Assembly: GCA_903953195.1 (NCBI GenBank)
Contig: CAJBIS010000434.1
Location: 1-6,287, forward strand
DNA length: 6,287 bases
Reading direction: 5' to 3'
From: an uncultured Actinomycetes bacterium
Lineage (GTDB): Bacteria; Actinomycetota; Acidimicrobiia; Acidimicrobiales; Microtrichaceae
The translations under genes were made by a program, and so were the position numbers. Of the stretch, positions 1 to 5,964 are shown piece by piece; position 1 is the stretch's first letter, and each line of letters begins with the position of its first letter. Below the pieces are notes generated by a model. That model was not told where the DNA came from. It did not search any database and saw nothing but the letters and a program-made list of their open reading frames with translations.

Positions 1-358
1 GCTCGGCGAGTGCGTCGACACGAACCGGTCCGCCGAGCGCGTCGAGGACCGTCAGGTCGGTGTCGTCGAGGATCAGGTGGGCGCCGTCGACGTCCTCGAT
101 GACCACACCGGCCGCGGTGACGACCCCGACGAGACTGCGGACCGGAGCCACGACGTCGTCGGTGGCGAGCACCACCCGTTCCCGCCCGCGTGTGGCGGGA
201 CCGGAACGGATCGCGGCGTCGGCAGGGTCCGCGGCGGCGATCGCGGCGCGGACGTCATCGACGTTCACCTCGGTCGGATCCGCGACCGGGATGGGGGTGA
301 ACCACCAGCACCCCTCGCTCCGAACCACGAACACCATCACCGGCGCCCTCGCCGTCAT
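1..358 (-). CDS. Hypothetical protein, N-terminal part, cut by the left edge
   Basis: Read on the minus strand, an ATG at 358-356 opens a frame that stays open for about 119 codons to the edge of the window, so the C-terminus is missing. A good ribosome binding site (GAGGAGG on the minus strand, 372-366) lies 7 bases upstream, which decides the start. The protein begins MTARAPVMVFVVRSEGCWWF, then has an acidic, alanine-rich stretch (about residues 30-65) and a valine-rich beta-like stretch. It ends in the window with AHLILDDTDLTVLDALGG followed by PVRVDALAE. That last segment looks like a small winged-helix or PqqD-like pattern (strand, helix with LDAL, then a short helix), but the resemblance is weak and I do not assign a family. 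There is no signal peptide or membrane segment. It is transcribed away from the biosynthetic genes, so it may not belong with them. Confidence 0.72.
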   Translation of the reverse strand, partial: MTARAPVMVFVVRSEGCWWFTPIPVADPTEVNVDDVRAAIAAADPADAAIRSGPATRGRERVVLATDDVVAPVRSLVGVVTAAGVVIEDVDGAHLILDDTDLTVLDALGGPVRVDALAE

Positions 359-365
359 CGACTGG

Positions 366-372
366 CCTCCTC
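366..372 (-). promoter_or_regulatory. Ribosome binding site of the leftward gene
   Basis: The plus strand reads CCTCCTC, giving GAGGAGG on the minus strand, 7 bases before the ATG at 358-356. This is a near-perfect anti-Shine-Dalgarno match and the main support for the leftward gene and its start. Confidence 0.65.
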
Positions 373-406
373 GCGGTGAACGGGCCGAGACCCGCTCAAA
401 GTCAAG

Positions 407-415
407 TGTTACCCT
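407..415 (+). promoter_or_regulatory. Extended -10 promoter for a leaderless dioxygenase mRNA
   Basis: TGT followed by TACCCT forms an extended -10 element (TGn plus TAnnnT). The last T is at 415 and the ATG of the dioxygenase is at 422, so transcription would start at or one base before the start codon. There is no Shine-Dalgarno sequence in between, which agrees with a leaderless mRNA, a common arrangement in actinobacteria. No convincing -35 hexamer is seen around 386-393, as expected if the TGn extension compensates. On the opposite strand TTGACT (405-400) could serve as a -35 for the leftward gene, but no good -10 follows it. A short dyad, CGGG (381-384) with CCCG (391-394), lies between the divergent genes and could be an operator or chance. 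Confidence 0.5.
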
Positions 416-421
416 GCCCCA

Positions 422-1873
422 ATGCCCATGTCCAGCAGTGTGGCGGGCGAGTCGGAGACCTCGGTCGGACGGACGTACCTGGCGTCGCCGATGCTCAACG
501 ACGCGTTCCTGCGGGATGGATACGCAGTCGTCGAGGGTGTCCTCTCGTCGTCCGAGGTGCAGGACCTGACCGCGGCCTATCGGGCGGTCGCGCCGCGTGA
601 CGACCACGGGCTGACCATCGACTACCTCCGCGAGGATCGGGATCTGGTGCGGGACCTGAACGCGCTCCTGACCCCGATCTGGGACCGGCATCTCGACGAC
701 CTCATGGTCGATCACCGGGTCGTCATGACCACGTTCGTCGTCAAGCACCAGGGGCAGACCTCCGAGATGTTCCTCCACGAGGACCGGTCCTTCGTCGACG
801 AGCGCCGGGACCGCGCCGCGACGATCTGGATGCCGCTGTGCGACGTCGGACCCGAGATCGCCAACGGCGGACTCGAACTGGTTCCGGGGAGCCATCGGCT
901 GCCGGCCGGATGGTCCGGAGTCGGGACGCCGGACGTGATCCGGCCGTGGGAACACGAGCTCCGCCGTGCGCTCGTCCCGGTGTCGCTCACCGCCGGGTCG
1001 GCGGTCGTCTACGACACCCGGACGCTGCACGCCTCGGGGTGGAACCACACCGACGAGCCACGCATCGCCGTCGCGTGCGCGGTCGCGCCTCGTTCGTCCG
1101 GGCTGGTGTTCGTGCTGGCGAGCGGTCGGCGTCACCGACTGCTGCACGAGGTGACCGAGGACTTCTACCTGGAGCAGCACCCATGGGACCTGTCCACCGG
1201 GCTGCCGGAGACCTGTCCGCTGCGCGAGGAGTTCGACGAGGAACCGGAGCTGTCGGCGAGCGACATCGAGGCGGTGACCGGGCTGCCGGTGACCGACGGG
1301 CCGGTGGTGCCGATCCCGCCCGACGTGCGGCGGGACCACGATGTCCAGCCGCTGCCCCGATTCGACGAGCGGAACGTCGACGTCGACCTGCTGGACCGGG
1401 ACCTCGTGATCGACCCCGATGGGTGGTCGACGTCCGGTGTCGAGCGGGTCCCCGTCGTCGAGGCGACCGATGGCGCAGAGCTGAGCGCCCTGCCGCTCGT
1501 GGTGCGCGGTCGGGCCGTGCCGCACGGTGAGGATCGACTCGGTGATCCCCGCGCACTCGTCACCAACCGGTTCGCACGCGACATCGAGCTGGTCGTGCTC
1601 GATCCCGGGGCGCGGGTGGTCGTGACCTCACCGAACTGCGGTCGATGGAACACCGAACTGGTGGCGATCGAGTCGCCTGTCGTCGGGGCGGGGGTGCGCG
1701 ACGATGCCCGCGCCTCGGCCCTGCGTCCGGGAGTGGCAGTCGCCGTGCCCCAGATGACGTCGCTCCAACTCTGGAACGACGGTCCCGCCCAGCTCGTGCT
1801 GATCGCGGCCCGCGTGCCCGCCGAGCACGGGGTCATCGGTCGGGTGCTCTCGGTGTTCGGACGGCGGCGCTGA
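422..1873 (+). CDS. PhyH-family Fe(II)/2-oxoglutarate dioxygenase with cupin-like C-terminal extension
   Basis: The protein has 483 residues. Residues about 25-225 form a phytanoyl-CoA dioxygenase (PhyH) type domain. The opening MLNDAFLRDGYAVVEGVLS is the usual helix-strand start of the family. The iron facial triad is visible as H119-E-D121 and the distal H203, and R214 lies 11 residues after that His, where the 2-oxoglutarate-binding Arg is expected. The loop GGLELVPGSHR (149-159) is a family hallmark. Such enzymes couple oxidative decarboxylation of 2-oxoglutarate to hydroxylation of a lipid or metabolite in the cytoplasm; the substrate here cannot be read. PhyH enzymes are usually 250-320 residues long. 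This one continues for about 200 more, and residues about 375-465 look like a cupin-type beta barrel (ELVVLDPGARVVVTSP, then LRPGVAVAVP and LVLIAARVP) with no obvious metal-binding His cluster. The start is chosen because a -10 element sits 6 bases before it; in-frame ATGs at 428 and 491 are alternatives, but neither has a clear ribosome binding site. The stop is one base before a possible mini-ORF. Confidence 0.9.
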   Translation: MPMSSSVAGESETSVGRTYLASPMLNDAFLRDGYAVVEGVLSSSEVQDLTAAYRAVAPRDDHGLTIDYLREDRDLVRDLNALLTPIWDRHLDDLMVDHRVVMTTFVVKHQGQTSEMFLHEDRSFVDERRDRAATIWMPLCDVGPEIANGGLELVPGSHRLPAGWSGVGTPDVIRPWEHELRRALVPVSLTAGSAVVYDTRTLHASGWNHTDEPRIAVACAVAPRSSGLVFVLASGRRHRLLHEVTEDFYLEQHPWDLSTGLPETCPLREEFDEEPELSASDIEAVTGLPVTDGPVVPIPPDVRRDHDVQPLPRFDERNVDVDLLDRDLVIDPDGWSTSGVERVPVVEATDGAELSALPLVVRGRAVPHGEDRLGDPRALVTNRFARDIELVVLDPGARVVVTSPNCGRWNTELVAIESPVVGAGVRDDARASALRPGVAVAVPQMTSLQLWNDGPAQLVLIAARVPAEHGVIGRVLSVFGRRR

Positions 1874-1874
1874 C

Positions 1875-1940
1875 ATGGCCGTGACCGCCGACCGGGTGCT
1901 GGACCCGAACGCTCGCCGGACGACGGGAGTCCGCGCGTGA
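1875..1940 (+). CDS. Possible 21-residue small protein coupled to the next gene
   Basis: ATG at 1875 lies one base after the dioxygenase stop. The frame runs 21 codons and ends in a TGA (1938-1940) that overlaps the GTG start (1937) of the following gene in a GTGA junction. Almost every third codon position is G or C, as in the real genes nearby. The peptide starts MAVTADRVLDPNA and ends RRTTGVRA; it is basic, with no Cys, no hydrophobic segment and no recognised family. There is no strong ribosome binding site, so translation would rely on termination of the upstream gene. It could be a genuine small protein, a leader that couples translation of its neighbours, or a chance open frame in high-G+C DNA. 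Confidence 0.35.
   Translation: MAVTADRVLDPNARRTTGVRA
1925..1929 (+). promoter_or_regulatory. Ribosome binding site of the B12-binding fragment
   Basis: GGGAG lies 7 bases before the GTG at 1937. It is the clearest Shine-Dalgarno sequence on the plus strand of this window and supports the GTG start, whose product begins MKVTFVSLGQEQL, typical of the family's N-terminus. Its quality suggests the fragment is, or recently was, actively translated. Confidence 0.55.
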
Positions 1941-2248
1941 AGGTCACGTTCGTCTCGCTGGGCCAGGAGCAACTGGCGATCGGGTCGCTCTCCGCGGTGC
2001 TGCGCCGCGAGGGGCACGACGCCGCGCTGGTGTTCAATCCGGCGTTGTTCGACGACGACGGGTTCCTGGACCAGCCCGGCGTGGCGCGGCGACTGGACCA
2101 GACCGACCGGGTGATCGACGAGATCGTCGCCAGCGAACCCGACCTGGTTGCGTTCAGCGTGCTGTCCGCCGCGTACCGCTGGAGCGTCGACGTCGACGGA
2201 TCGGGCACCGACGTCGTTCGACCGCGTCGCCCACCGTGGCTGAGTTGA
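1937..2248 (+). CDS. N-terminal fragment of a B12-binding radical SAM protein, likely a deletion remnant
   Basis: The product has 103 residues. Residues 1 to about 83 closely fit the N-terminal Rossmann-like domain of B12-binding radical SAM enzymes. MKVTFVSLGQEQLAIGSLSA gives the first strand and helix, LRREGHDAALVFNPALFDDD follows, and IDEIVASEPDLVAFSVLSA and YRW close the pattern. In intact members this is followed by the rest of the cobalamin domain, with a GG-H-P type strand-loop, and then a radical SAM barrel with a CxxxCxxC cluster motif, for roughly 450-650 residues in all. Here the homology stops after YRW. It is replaced by an arginine- and proline-rich tail (about residues 84-103) with no Cys and a stop at 2246-2248. 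There is therefore no iron-sulphur site and no catalytic function of the usual kind. The tail begins at a 14-base palindrome (2185-2198), a plausible deletion joint. The gene overlaps the next one by 13 bases from its GTG, or by 3 bases if the next starts at TTG 2245. A standalone B12-binding stub is possible but less likely. Confidence 0.72.
   Translation: MKVTFVSLGQEQLAIGSLSAVLRREGHDAALVFNPALFDDDGFLDQPGVARRLDQTDRVIDEIVASEPDLVAFSVLSAAYRWSVDVDGSGTDVVRPRRPPWLS
2185..2198. repeat. 14-base palindrome at the probable deletion joint
   Basis: CGTCGACGTCGACG reads the same on both strands and lies exactly where radical SAM homology ends in the 1937-2248 gene. Thirteen of its bases (CGTCGACGTCGAC) also occur at 1375-1387 inside the dioxygenase gene, where they encode Val-Asp-Val-Asp. 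Such GTCGAC-rich words are common in high-G+C coding DNA, so the match may be coincidental. Confidence 0.45.
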
Positions 2249-4104
2249 CCACGATGCCGGGTCGCCGCGCCGACGCGCTCGACTCGGACCGCACCCTGAC
2301 CGACGTCGTCGGGGCCGTGTTCGTCTGGCTGGTCTCGGCCGGGGCGGTGAGCGCGCGGCTGTGGTCGATGGGCCCGACCGGCCGATCGGGTGCGCTGGTC
2401 GTGGCGGTGGCCGCGGTCGCCGCCGAGGTCGTGCTGCGTGCGGTTCGGGTGCACCCTGCGGCGCGGTACGCGCTGGTGGCCGCGTTCGGTCTGGTTGCGT
2501 CCGTGCTCACCGTGCCGAACGTCGGCCGGTTTCCCGTCGTGGTCATGCTCGGCTCGCTCGTGGTGGCCGACCTCGCCGTCTTCGGTGTCCGCACGGCGGG
2601 GCGCGACCGCTCGCCGGTGGCGCTGGCGGTGCCGGTGCTCGTCGTCAACGCCGTCGTCTGGTGGTGGCTGGGCAGCAACGGCGTGGCGCTCGCGCTGCTG
2701 GCGCTCGCCGCGCTGTCGATCGCGCTGGTGTGGGCCGGGGTACCGGCAGCGCTGCGGCTGAACGACCGGATCGCGTCCCCGGTCGTGGCCGTCGGCGATT
2801 CCATCCGGCGCGCCGCGTCGTCGTTGCGTGACGGCGTGGCGGCGCTGGCGCGGGACTGGTGGATGCCGGAGCACCGGTGGGTGCTGCTGCCGGGGCTGAT
2901 CGTGGCGTTCGCCTCGGCGCCGATCTTCTGGCGCCTCGTCGCCGATCCGGAGGTCTTCATCCGCGGCACCAACGACATGAACTCGGGGATCCCACGCATC
3001 GAGTGGATCCAGTTCTGGCCACCACGGATGTCCGTGGCCCATCCGGTGTACTTCACGCTGATCCGCGTGCTGTCACCGACGTTGGGCATCCTGGTGAGCT
3101 CGACGGCGGTCGCCGCGACGGCCACCGGTGCGGCGGTCGCCGTGCTCATCGCCGTCGGACGGTCGTGGTTCGACGATGAGCGCCGGCTGGGCTGGGTGGG
3201 GGCGTGGGCGCTCGGACTCGGGTTCGTGCTCCTCGAGAGTCCCGCGGTGCTGATCCCGCGGACGAGCGACATCTGGGGCCGCTTCGAGGCCGCCGGTTCG
3301 TTCGCCCGCGGCACCAGTTACGCGGCGCTGCACCAGTGGGCGACGCCGACGATCGTCATGTCGATGCCGTTCGTGTTCGCACTGTTCTGGACACTGCTGG
3401 CGGTTCTGCGACAGGCCGACGACGACGGCGCCGGGGCTCGCCGCACCCGGTGGATCCTCGCGGTCCTCACCGTGTTCCTCGCGCTGTTGCAGCCGGCGGT
3501 CGTGCTCGCGTTGATTCCCGCGGTTCCGCTGTGGCTGCTGGTGACACGGAGGTGGACGCGTCGGACGGTGTCGGTGGCGGCGCGATCGTTCGTCGTCCCC
3601 GGAGCACTGGTGTGTCTGGCACAGGTGGTGTTCCTGCGCTCGAACGTGTCGCCGTTCGAGCAGGCCACCTGGCTGTGGCGGCCGTTCTGGGTCTGGAACT
3701 ACTACGGCCTCGACCGACCGGCGTTCTGGGCGACGCTCCTGTTCTTCCCGCTGTGCATCTGGCAGGGAGGCCGTCGATACCTGCGCGACCCGGCGGTGCG
3801 ACTCGCGGCCTACGGCGTGCTGATCTCCATCGTCCCGTTCCTGCTCCTCGAGCAGACGACGGTCGCGGACCGACCCGACGGCGATCTGGGCGTGATCGCC
3901 ATGATGGCGCTCGTGCTGTTGTTCATGGCCTCGCTCCGGTTCGCACTCGGCGAGTTCTCGGTGCTGCTGAGCCGACGTCGTGAGGCTGGGCCGACGGCAC
4001 CGTTACCCGTGCGCACGATGGTCCTCGGCGGCTTCCTGGGCATCATGTTGTGCGCCGGTGTGATCGACGTGCTCGGGGCGGCGGGCGTGCTGCCGGAGTG
4101 GTGA
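2236..4104 (+). CDS. Polytopic membrane protein, GT-C glycosyltransferase-like
   Basis: This is a 622-residue, very hydrophobic protein with about 14-16 predicted membrane segments (by eye near 22-42, 51-68, 78-95, 99-117, 127-145, 148-170, 215-233, 282-306, 318-337, 371-391, 405-437, 451-467, 494-509, 522-538, 551-568 and 595-615). An amphipathic, charged stretch (about 171-212) divides an N-terminal membrane block from the main body. After the segment at 215-233 comes a long polar loop with D247 and E256, then SVAHPVYFTLIRVL (266-279). An acidic first outer loop followed by an HP-YF helix is typical of GT-C fold transferases that use polyprenyl-phosphate sugars, so this is the best guess, but no specific family is recognised. 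Further aromatic, polar outer loops (WRPFWVWNYYGLDRP, 481-495) could bind a glycan or lipid. The start is uncertain: GTG 2236, TTG 2245 (overlapping the upstream TGA) and ATG 2254 are in frame and none has a good ribosome binding site. Confidence 0.85.
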   Translation: MAELTTMPGRRADALDSDRTLTDVVGAVFVWLVSAGAVSARLWSMGPTGRSGALVVAVAAVAAEVVLRAVRVHPAARYALVAAFGLVASVLTVPNVGRFPVVVMLGSLVVADLAVFGVRTAGRDRSPVALAVPVLVVNAVVWWWLGSNGVALALLALAALSIALVWAGVPAALRLNDRIASPVVAVGDSIRRAASSLRDGVAALARDWWMPEHRWVLLPGLIVAFASAPIFWRLVADPEVFIRGTNDMNSGIPRIEWIQFWPPRMSVAHPVYFTLIRVLSPTLGILVSSTAVAATATGAAVAVLIAVGRSWFDDERRLGWVGAWALGLGFVLLESPAVLIPRTSDIWGRFEAAGSFARGTSYAALHQWATPTIVMSMPFVFALFWTLLAVLRQADDDGAGARRTRWILAVLTVFLALLQPAVVLALIPAVPLWLLVTRRWTRRTVSVAARSFVVPGALVCLAQVVFLRSNVSPFEQATWLWRPFWVWNYYGLDRPAFWATLLFFPLCIWQGGRRYLRDPAVRLAAYGVLISIVPFLLLEQTTVADRPDGDLGVIAMMALVLLFMASLRFALGEFSVLLSRRREAGPTAPLPVRTMVLGGFLGIMLCAGVIDVLGAAGVLPEW

Positions 4105-4118
4105 CCACCTCGCTCGCG

Positions 4119-4140
4119 GGGGACCGTGTTCGGGGTCCCC
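4119..4140. promoter_or_regulatory. Inverted repeat upstream of the carbamoyltransferase
   Basis: GGGGACC (4119-4125) can pair with GGTCCCC (4134-4140) across an 8-base loop. The dyad fills the space between the membrane-protein stop (4104) and the -10 element at 4142, covering where a -35 would lie. It could be an operator for the carbamoyltransferase promoter or a hairpin ending the upstream transcript. There is no T-tract, so a classical intrinsic terminator is not supported. Confidence 0.42.
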
Positions 4141-4141
4141 G

Positions 4142-4147
4142 TACACT
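4142..4147 (+). promoter_or_regulatory. -10 element for a leaderless carbamoyltransferase mRNA
   Basis: TACACT matches the actinobacterial TAnnnT -10 consensus and ends 8 bases before the ATG at 4156, so transcription would begin at or very near the start codon. The only purine-rich word (TGAGG, 4149-4153) is just 2 bases from the ATG, too close to act as a ribosome binding site. No clear -35 is seen; that position is occupied by the inverted repeat. Confidence 0.45.
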
Positions 4148-4155
4148 CTGAGGTC

Positions 4156-5964
4156 ATGCCAGCGGGCGCTGCGATCCTCGGGATCAGCTGTGACTACCAC
4201 GATGCGGCGGCCGCGGTGGTGGTCGACGGTGCGATCGTCGCGGCCGCGGCCGAGGAGCGGTTCAGTCGGCGGAAACACGATCCACGGCTGCCGGCCAGTG
4301 CCATCGAGTGGTGCCTGGGCGACGCCGGGGTCGGCCCCGGCGAGCTCGACGCCGTCGTCTGTTACGACAAGCCGCTCACGACCTACGAACGGCTCCTGGT
4401 GACCCACGCCCGTGCCGGTCCTCGCGGTGTGGCCACCCTCGGCGACGCGGTGTCGGTGTGGACGCGCTCGAAGCTCTGGCTGCGCGCCCGGGTCGAACGT
4501 CGGCTGCGTGACCTGGGATTCGGCGACGTCGAGGTGCTGTTCGCCGAACACCACCAGAGTCACGCAGCGGCAGCGTTCTACCCGTCGCCGTTCGACGACG
4601 CCGCGATCCTCACCGCCGACGGAGTGGGGGAGTGGGCCACGAGCTCGATCAGTCATGGCCGCAACCGTCGCATCGAACCGCTCGAACATCAGCGGTTCCC
4701 CGACTCGCTCGGACTGCTCTACTCGACCGTGACCGCGCACTGCGGGTTTGCCGTGAACGACGGGGAGAGCAAGCTCATGGGCCTCGCCCCGTTCGGCGAG
4801 CCCTCGTTCGTCGACGTGATGCAGTCCGAACTCGTCCACCTCTCCGACGACGGCTCGGTCCGGCTCAACCACCGCTACTTCTCGTTCGTGTCGCGTACCG
4901 GAATGGGTCGCCGGCGGATCAACGAGCTGCTCGGGGGGCCGCCACGTCCGAAGGACGCGCCGTTGGCGCAACGCGAGGCCGACCTGGCTCGCTCCGTGCA
5001 GGTCGTGCTCGAGGAGGCGATGCTGCGCGCCGCTCGCCACGCCCACGACCTGACCGGGTCGGCGAATCTGTGTCTCGCCGGCGGTGTGGCGCTCAACTGT
5101 GTGGCCAACGCCCGCATCGCCGAGGACGGGCCGTTCGATGCGATCTGGATCCAGCCGGCCGCTGGCGACGACGGGGGCGCGCTCGGTGCTGCGCTGTGGG
5201 CGGAGCACCAGCTGCGCGATCGGCCCCGTCGGCTCGCCGGTGGACGCGATGGCATGTCCGGCGCGCTGCTCGGCCCCGGCTACGCCCACGACGAGGTCGT
5301 GGCGTGGCTCACCGAGTCCGGCGTCGAGTTCGAGGAGTGCGCGACCGACGCCGACCGGGACCGTCTGGTCGCCGGGGCGATCGCCGACGGTTCGATCGTC
5401 GGCTGGTTCCAGGGTCGCATGGAGTTCGGGCCGCGTGCTCTGGGTTGCCGGTCGATCCTCGCCGACGCCCGCGATGCGTCGATGGTCGAGCGGCTGAACG
5501 CCCGGGTGAAGCTGCGCGAGGGCTTCCGTCCGTTCGCCCCTGCGGTGCTCGCCGAACGGGCGGACGACTGGTTCGAGGTCGACGGTGACCTGCCGTACAT
5601 GATCCTCACGGCGGCGGTGCGCCCGGACCGGATGCTCGACACCGACGCGGCCACCGGAGCGTCCGACCGCTTCGAGGACCGGCTCGCGATGGCTCGCTCC
5701 CAGATTCCGGCGTGCACGCACGTGGACGGCTCGGCGCGCGTCCAGACGGTCGACGCCGCGACGCGGCCGGCCTTCCACTCGCTGTTGCGGACCTTCGATG
5801 AGCTCACCGGTTGCCCGGTGGTGCTGAACACCTCGTTCAACGGTCCGGACGAACCGATCGTGCGGACGCCGGCCGACGCGCTCCGGTGCGCGACGCGGAT
5901 CGGACTCGACCTGCTCGTCCTCGAACGATGTGTGATCCGGCCCACGGTCGCGGTGGCTCCGTGA
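4156..5964 (+). CDS. Carbamoyltransferase, NodU/TobZ (CmcH) family
   Basis: The protein has 602 residues, full length for a family of roughly 550-620. These cytoplasmic enzymes activate carbamoyl phosphate with ATP to a carbamoyl-adenylate and transfer the carbamoyl group to a hydroxyl, as on Nod factors, tobramycin or cephamycins. The N-terminal Kae1-like domain shows HDAAAAVVVDG (15-25), EERFSRRKHD (33-42), the metal site H132-H-x2-H136 with D155 in LTADGVGE, ESKLMGLAPFG (204-214), LAGGVALNCVAN (307-318) and PAAGDDGGALGAA with D338. The C-terminal carbamoyltransferase domain (about 395-595) has GRMEFGPRALGCRSILADAR (420-439), LNARVKLREGFRPFAPAV and VVLNTSFNGPDEPIV. All expected catalytic motifs are intact. 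The one oddity is Cys431 in RALGCRS, where Asn or His is usual. ATG 4156 is chosen over GTG 4126 because the upstream extension would run through the promoter-like site and because family homology starts at AAILGIS. The acceptor is unknown. The next gene starts on the stop codon, so the two are probably cotranslated. Confidence 0.95.
   Translation: MPAGAAILGISCDYHDAAAAVVVDGAIVAAAAEERFSRRKHDPRLPASAIEWCLGDAGVGPGELDAVVCYDKPLTTYERLLVTHARAGPRGVATLGDAVSVWTRSKLWLRARVERRLRDLGFGDVEVLFAEHHQSHAAAAFYPSPFDDAAILTADGVGEWATSSISHGRNRRIEPLEHQRFPDSLGLLYSTVTAHCGFAVNDGESKLMGLAPFGEPSFVDVMQSELVHLSDDGSVRLNHRYFSFVSRTGMGRRRINELLGGPPRPKDAPLAQREADLARSVQVVLEEAMLRAARHAHDLTGSANLCLAGGVALNCVANARIAEDGPFDAIWIQPAAGDDGGALGAALWAEHQLRDRPRRLAGGRDGMSGALLGPGYAHDEVVAWLTESGVEFEECATDADRDRLVAGAIADGSIVGWFQGRMEFGPRALGCRSILADARDASMVERLNARVKLREGFRPFAPAVLAERADDWFEVDGDLPYMILTAAVRPDRMLDTDAATGASDRFEDRLAMARSQIPACTHVDGSARVQTVDAATRPAFHSLLRTFDELTGCPVVLNTSFNGPDEPIVRTPADALRCATRIGLDLLVLERCVIRPTVAVAP

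Noticed and set aside
60..569. A 169-codon plus-strand open frame crossing the divergent region
   Set aside because: It runs antisense to the leftward gene, which has a strong ribosome binding site, and then overlaps the start of the dioxygenase out of frame. The product is Thr/Ser/Arg-rich without a domain.
838..1530. A 230-codon plus-strand open frame inside the dioxygenase gene
   Set aside because: It is an out-of-frame Arg/Ala/Gly-rich shadow; the dioxygenase frame carries the iron and 2-oxoglutarate ligands on both sides of it.
2185..2260. The missing radical SAM part retained in another frame after a frameshift
   Set aside because: All three forward frames were read here. They give only short Arg-, Ser- and Pro-rich strings with no cobalamin-domain continuation or Cys cluster, and the membrane protein begins within about 50 bases.
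1165..3042. A 625-codon open frame on the minus strand
   Set aside because: It is antisense to the dioxygenase, the B12-binding fragment and the membrane protein. Its translation is rich in Arg, Ser, Thr and Pro with no domain, the usual mirror of high-G+C coding DNA.
2154..3314. A 386-codon open frame on the minus strand
   Set aside because: The translation is Ala/Ser/Thr/Arg-rich low complexity, opposite a clear membrane protein.
4126..4155. A GTG start for the carbamoyltransferase ten codons upstream
   Set aside because: The extra residues (FGVPVHSEV) are unlike the family and would be encoded by the inverted repeat and the -10 element. ATG 4156 matches the family's N-terminus.
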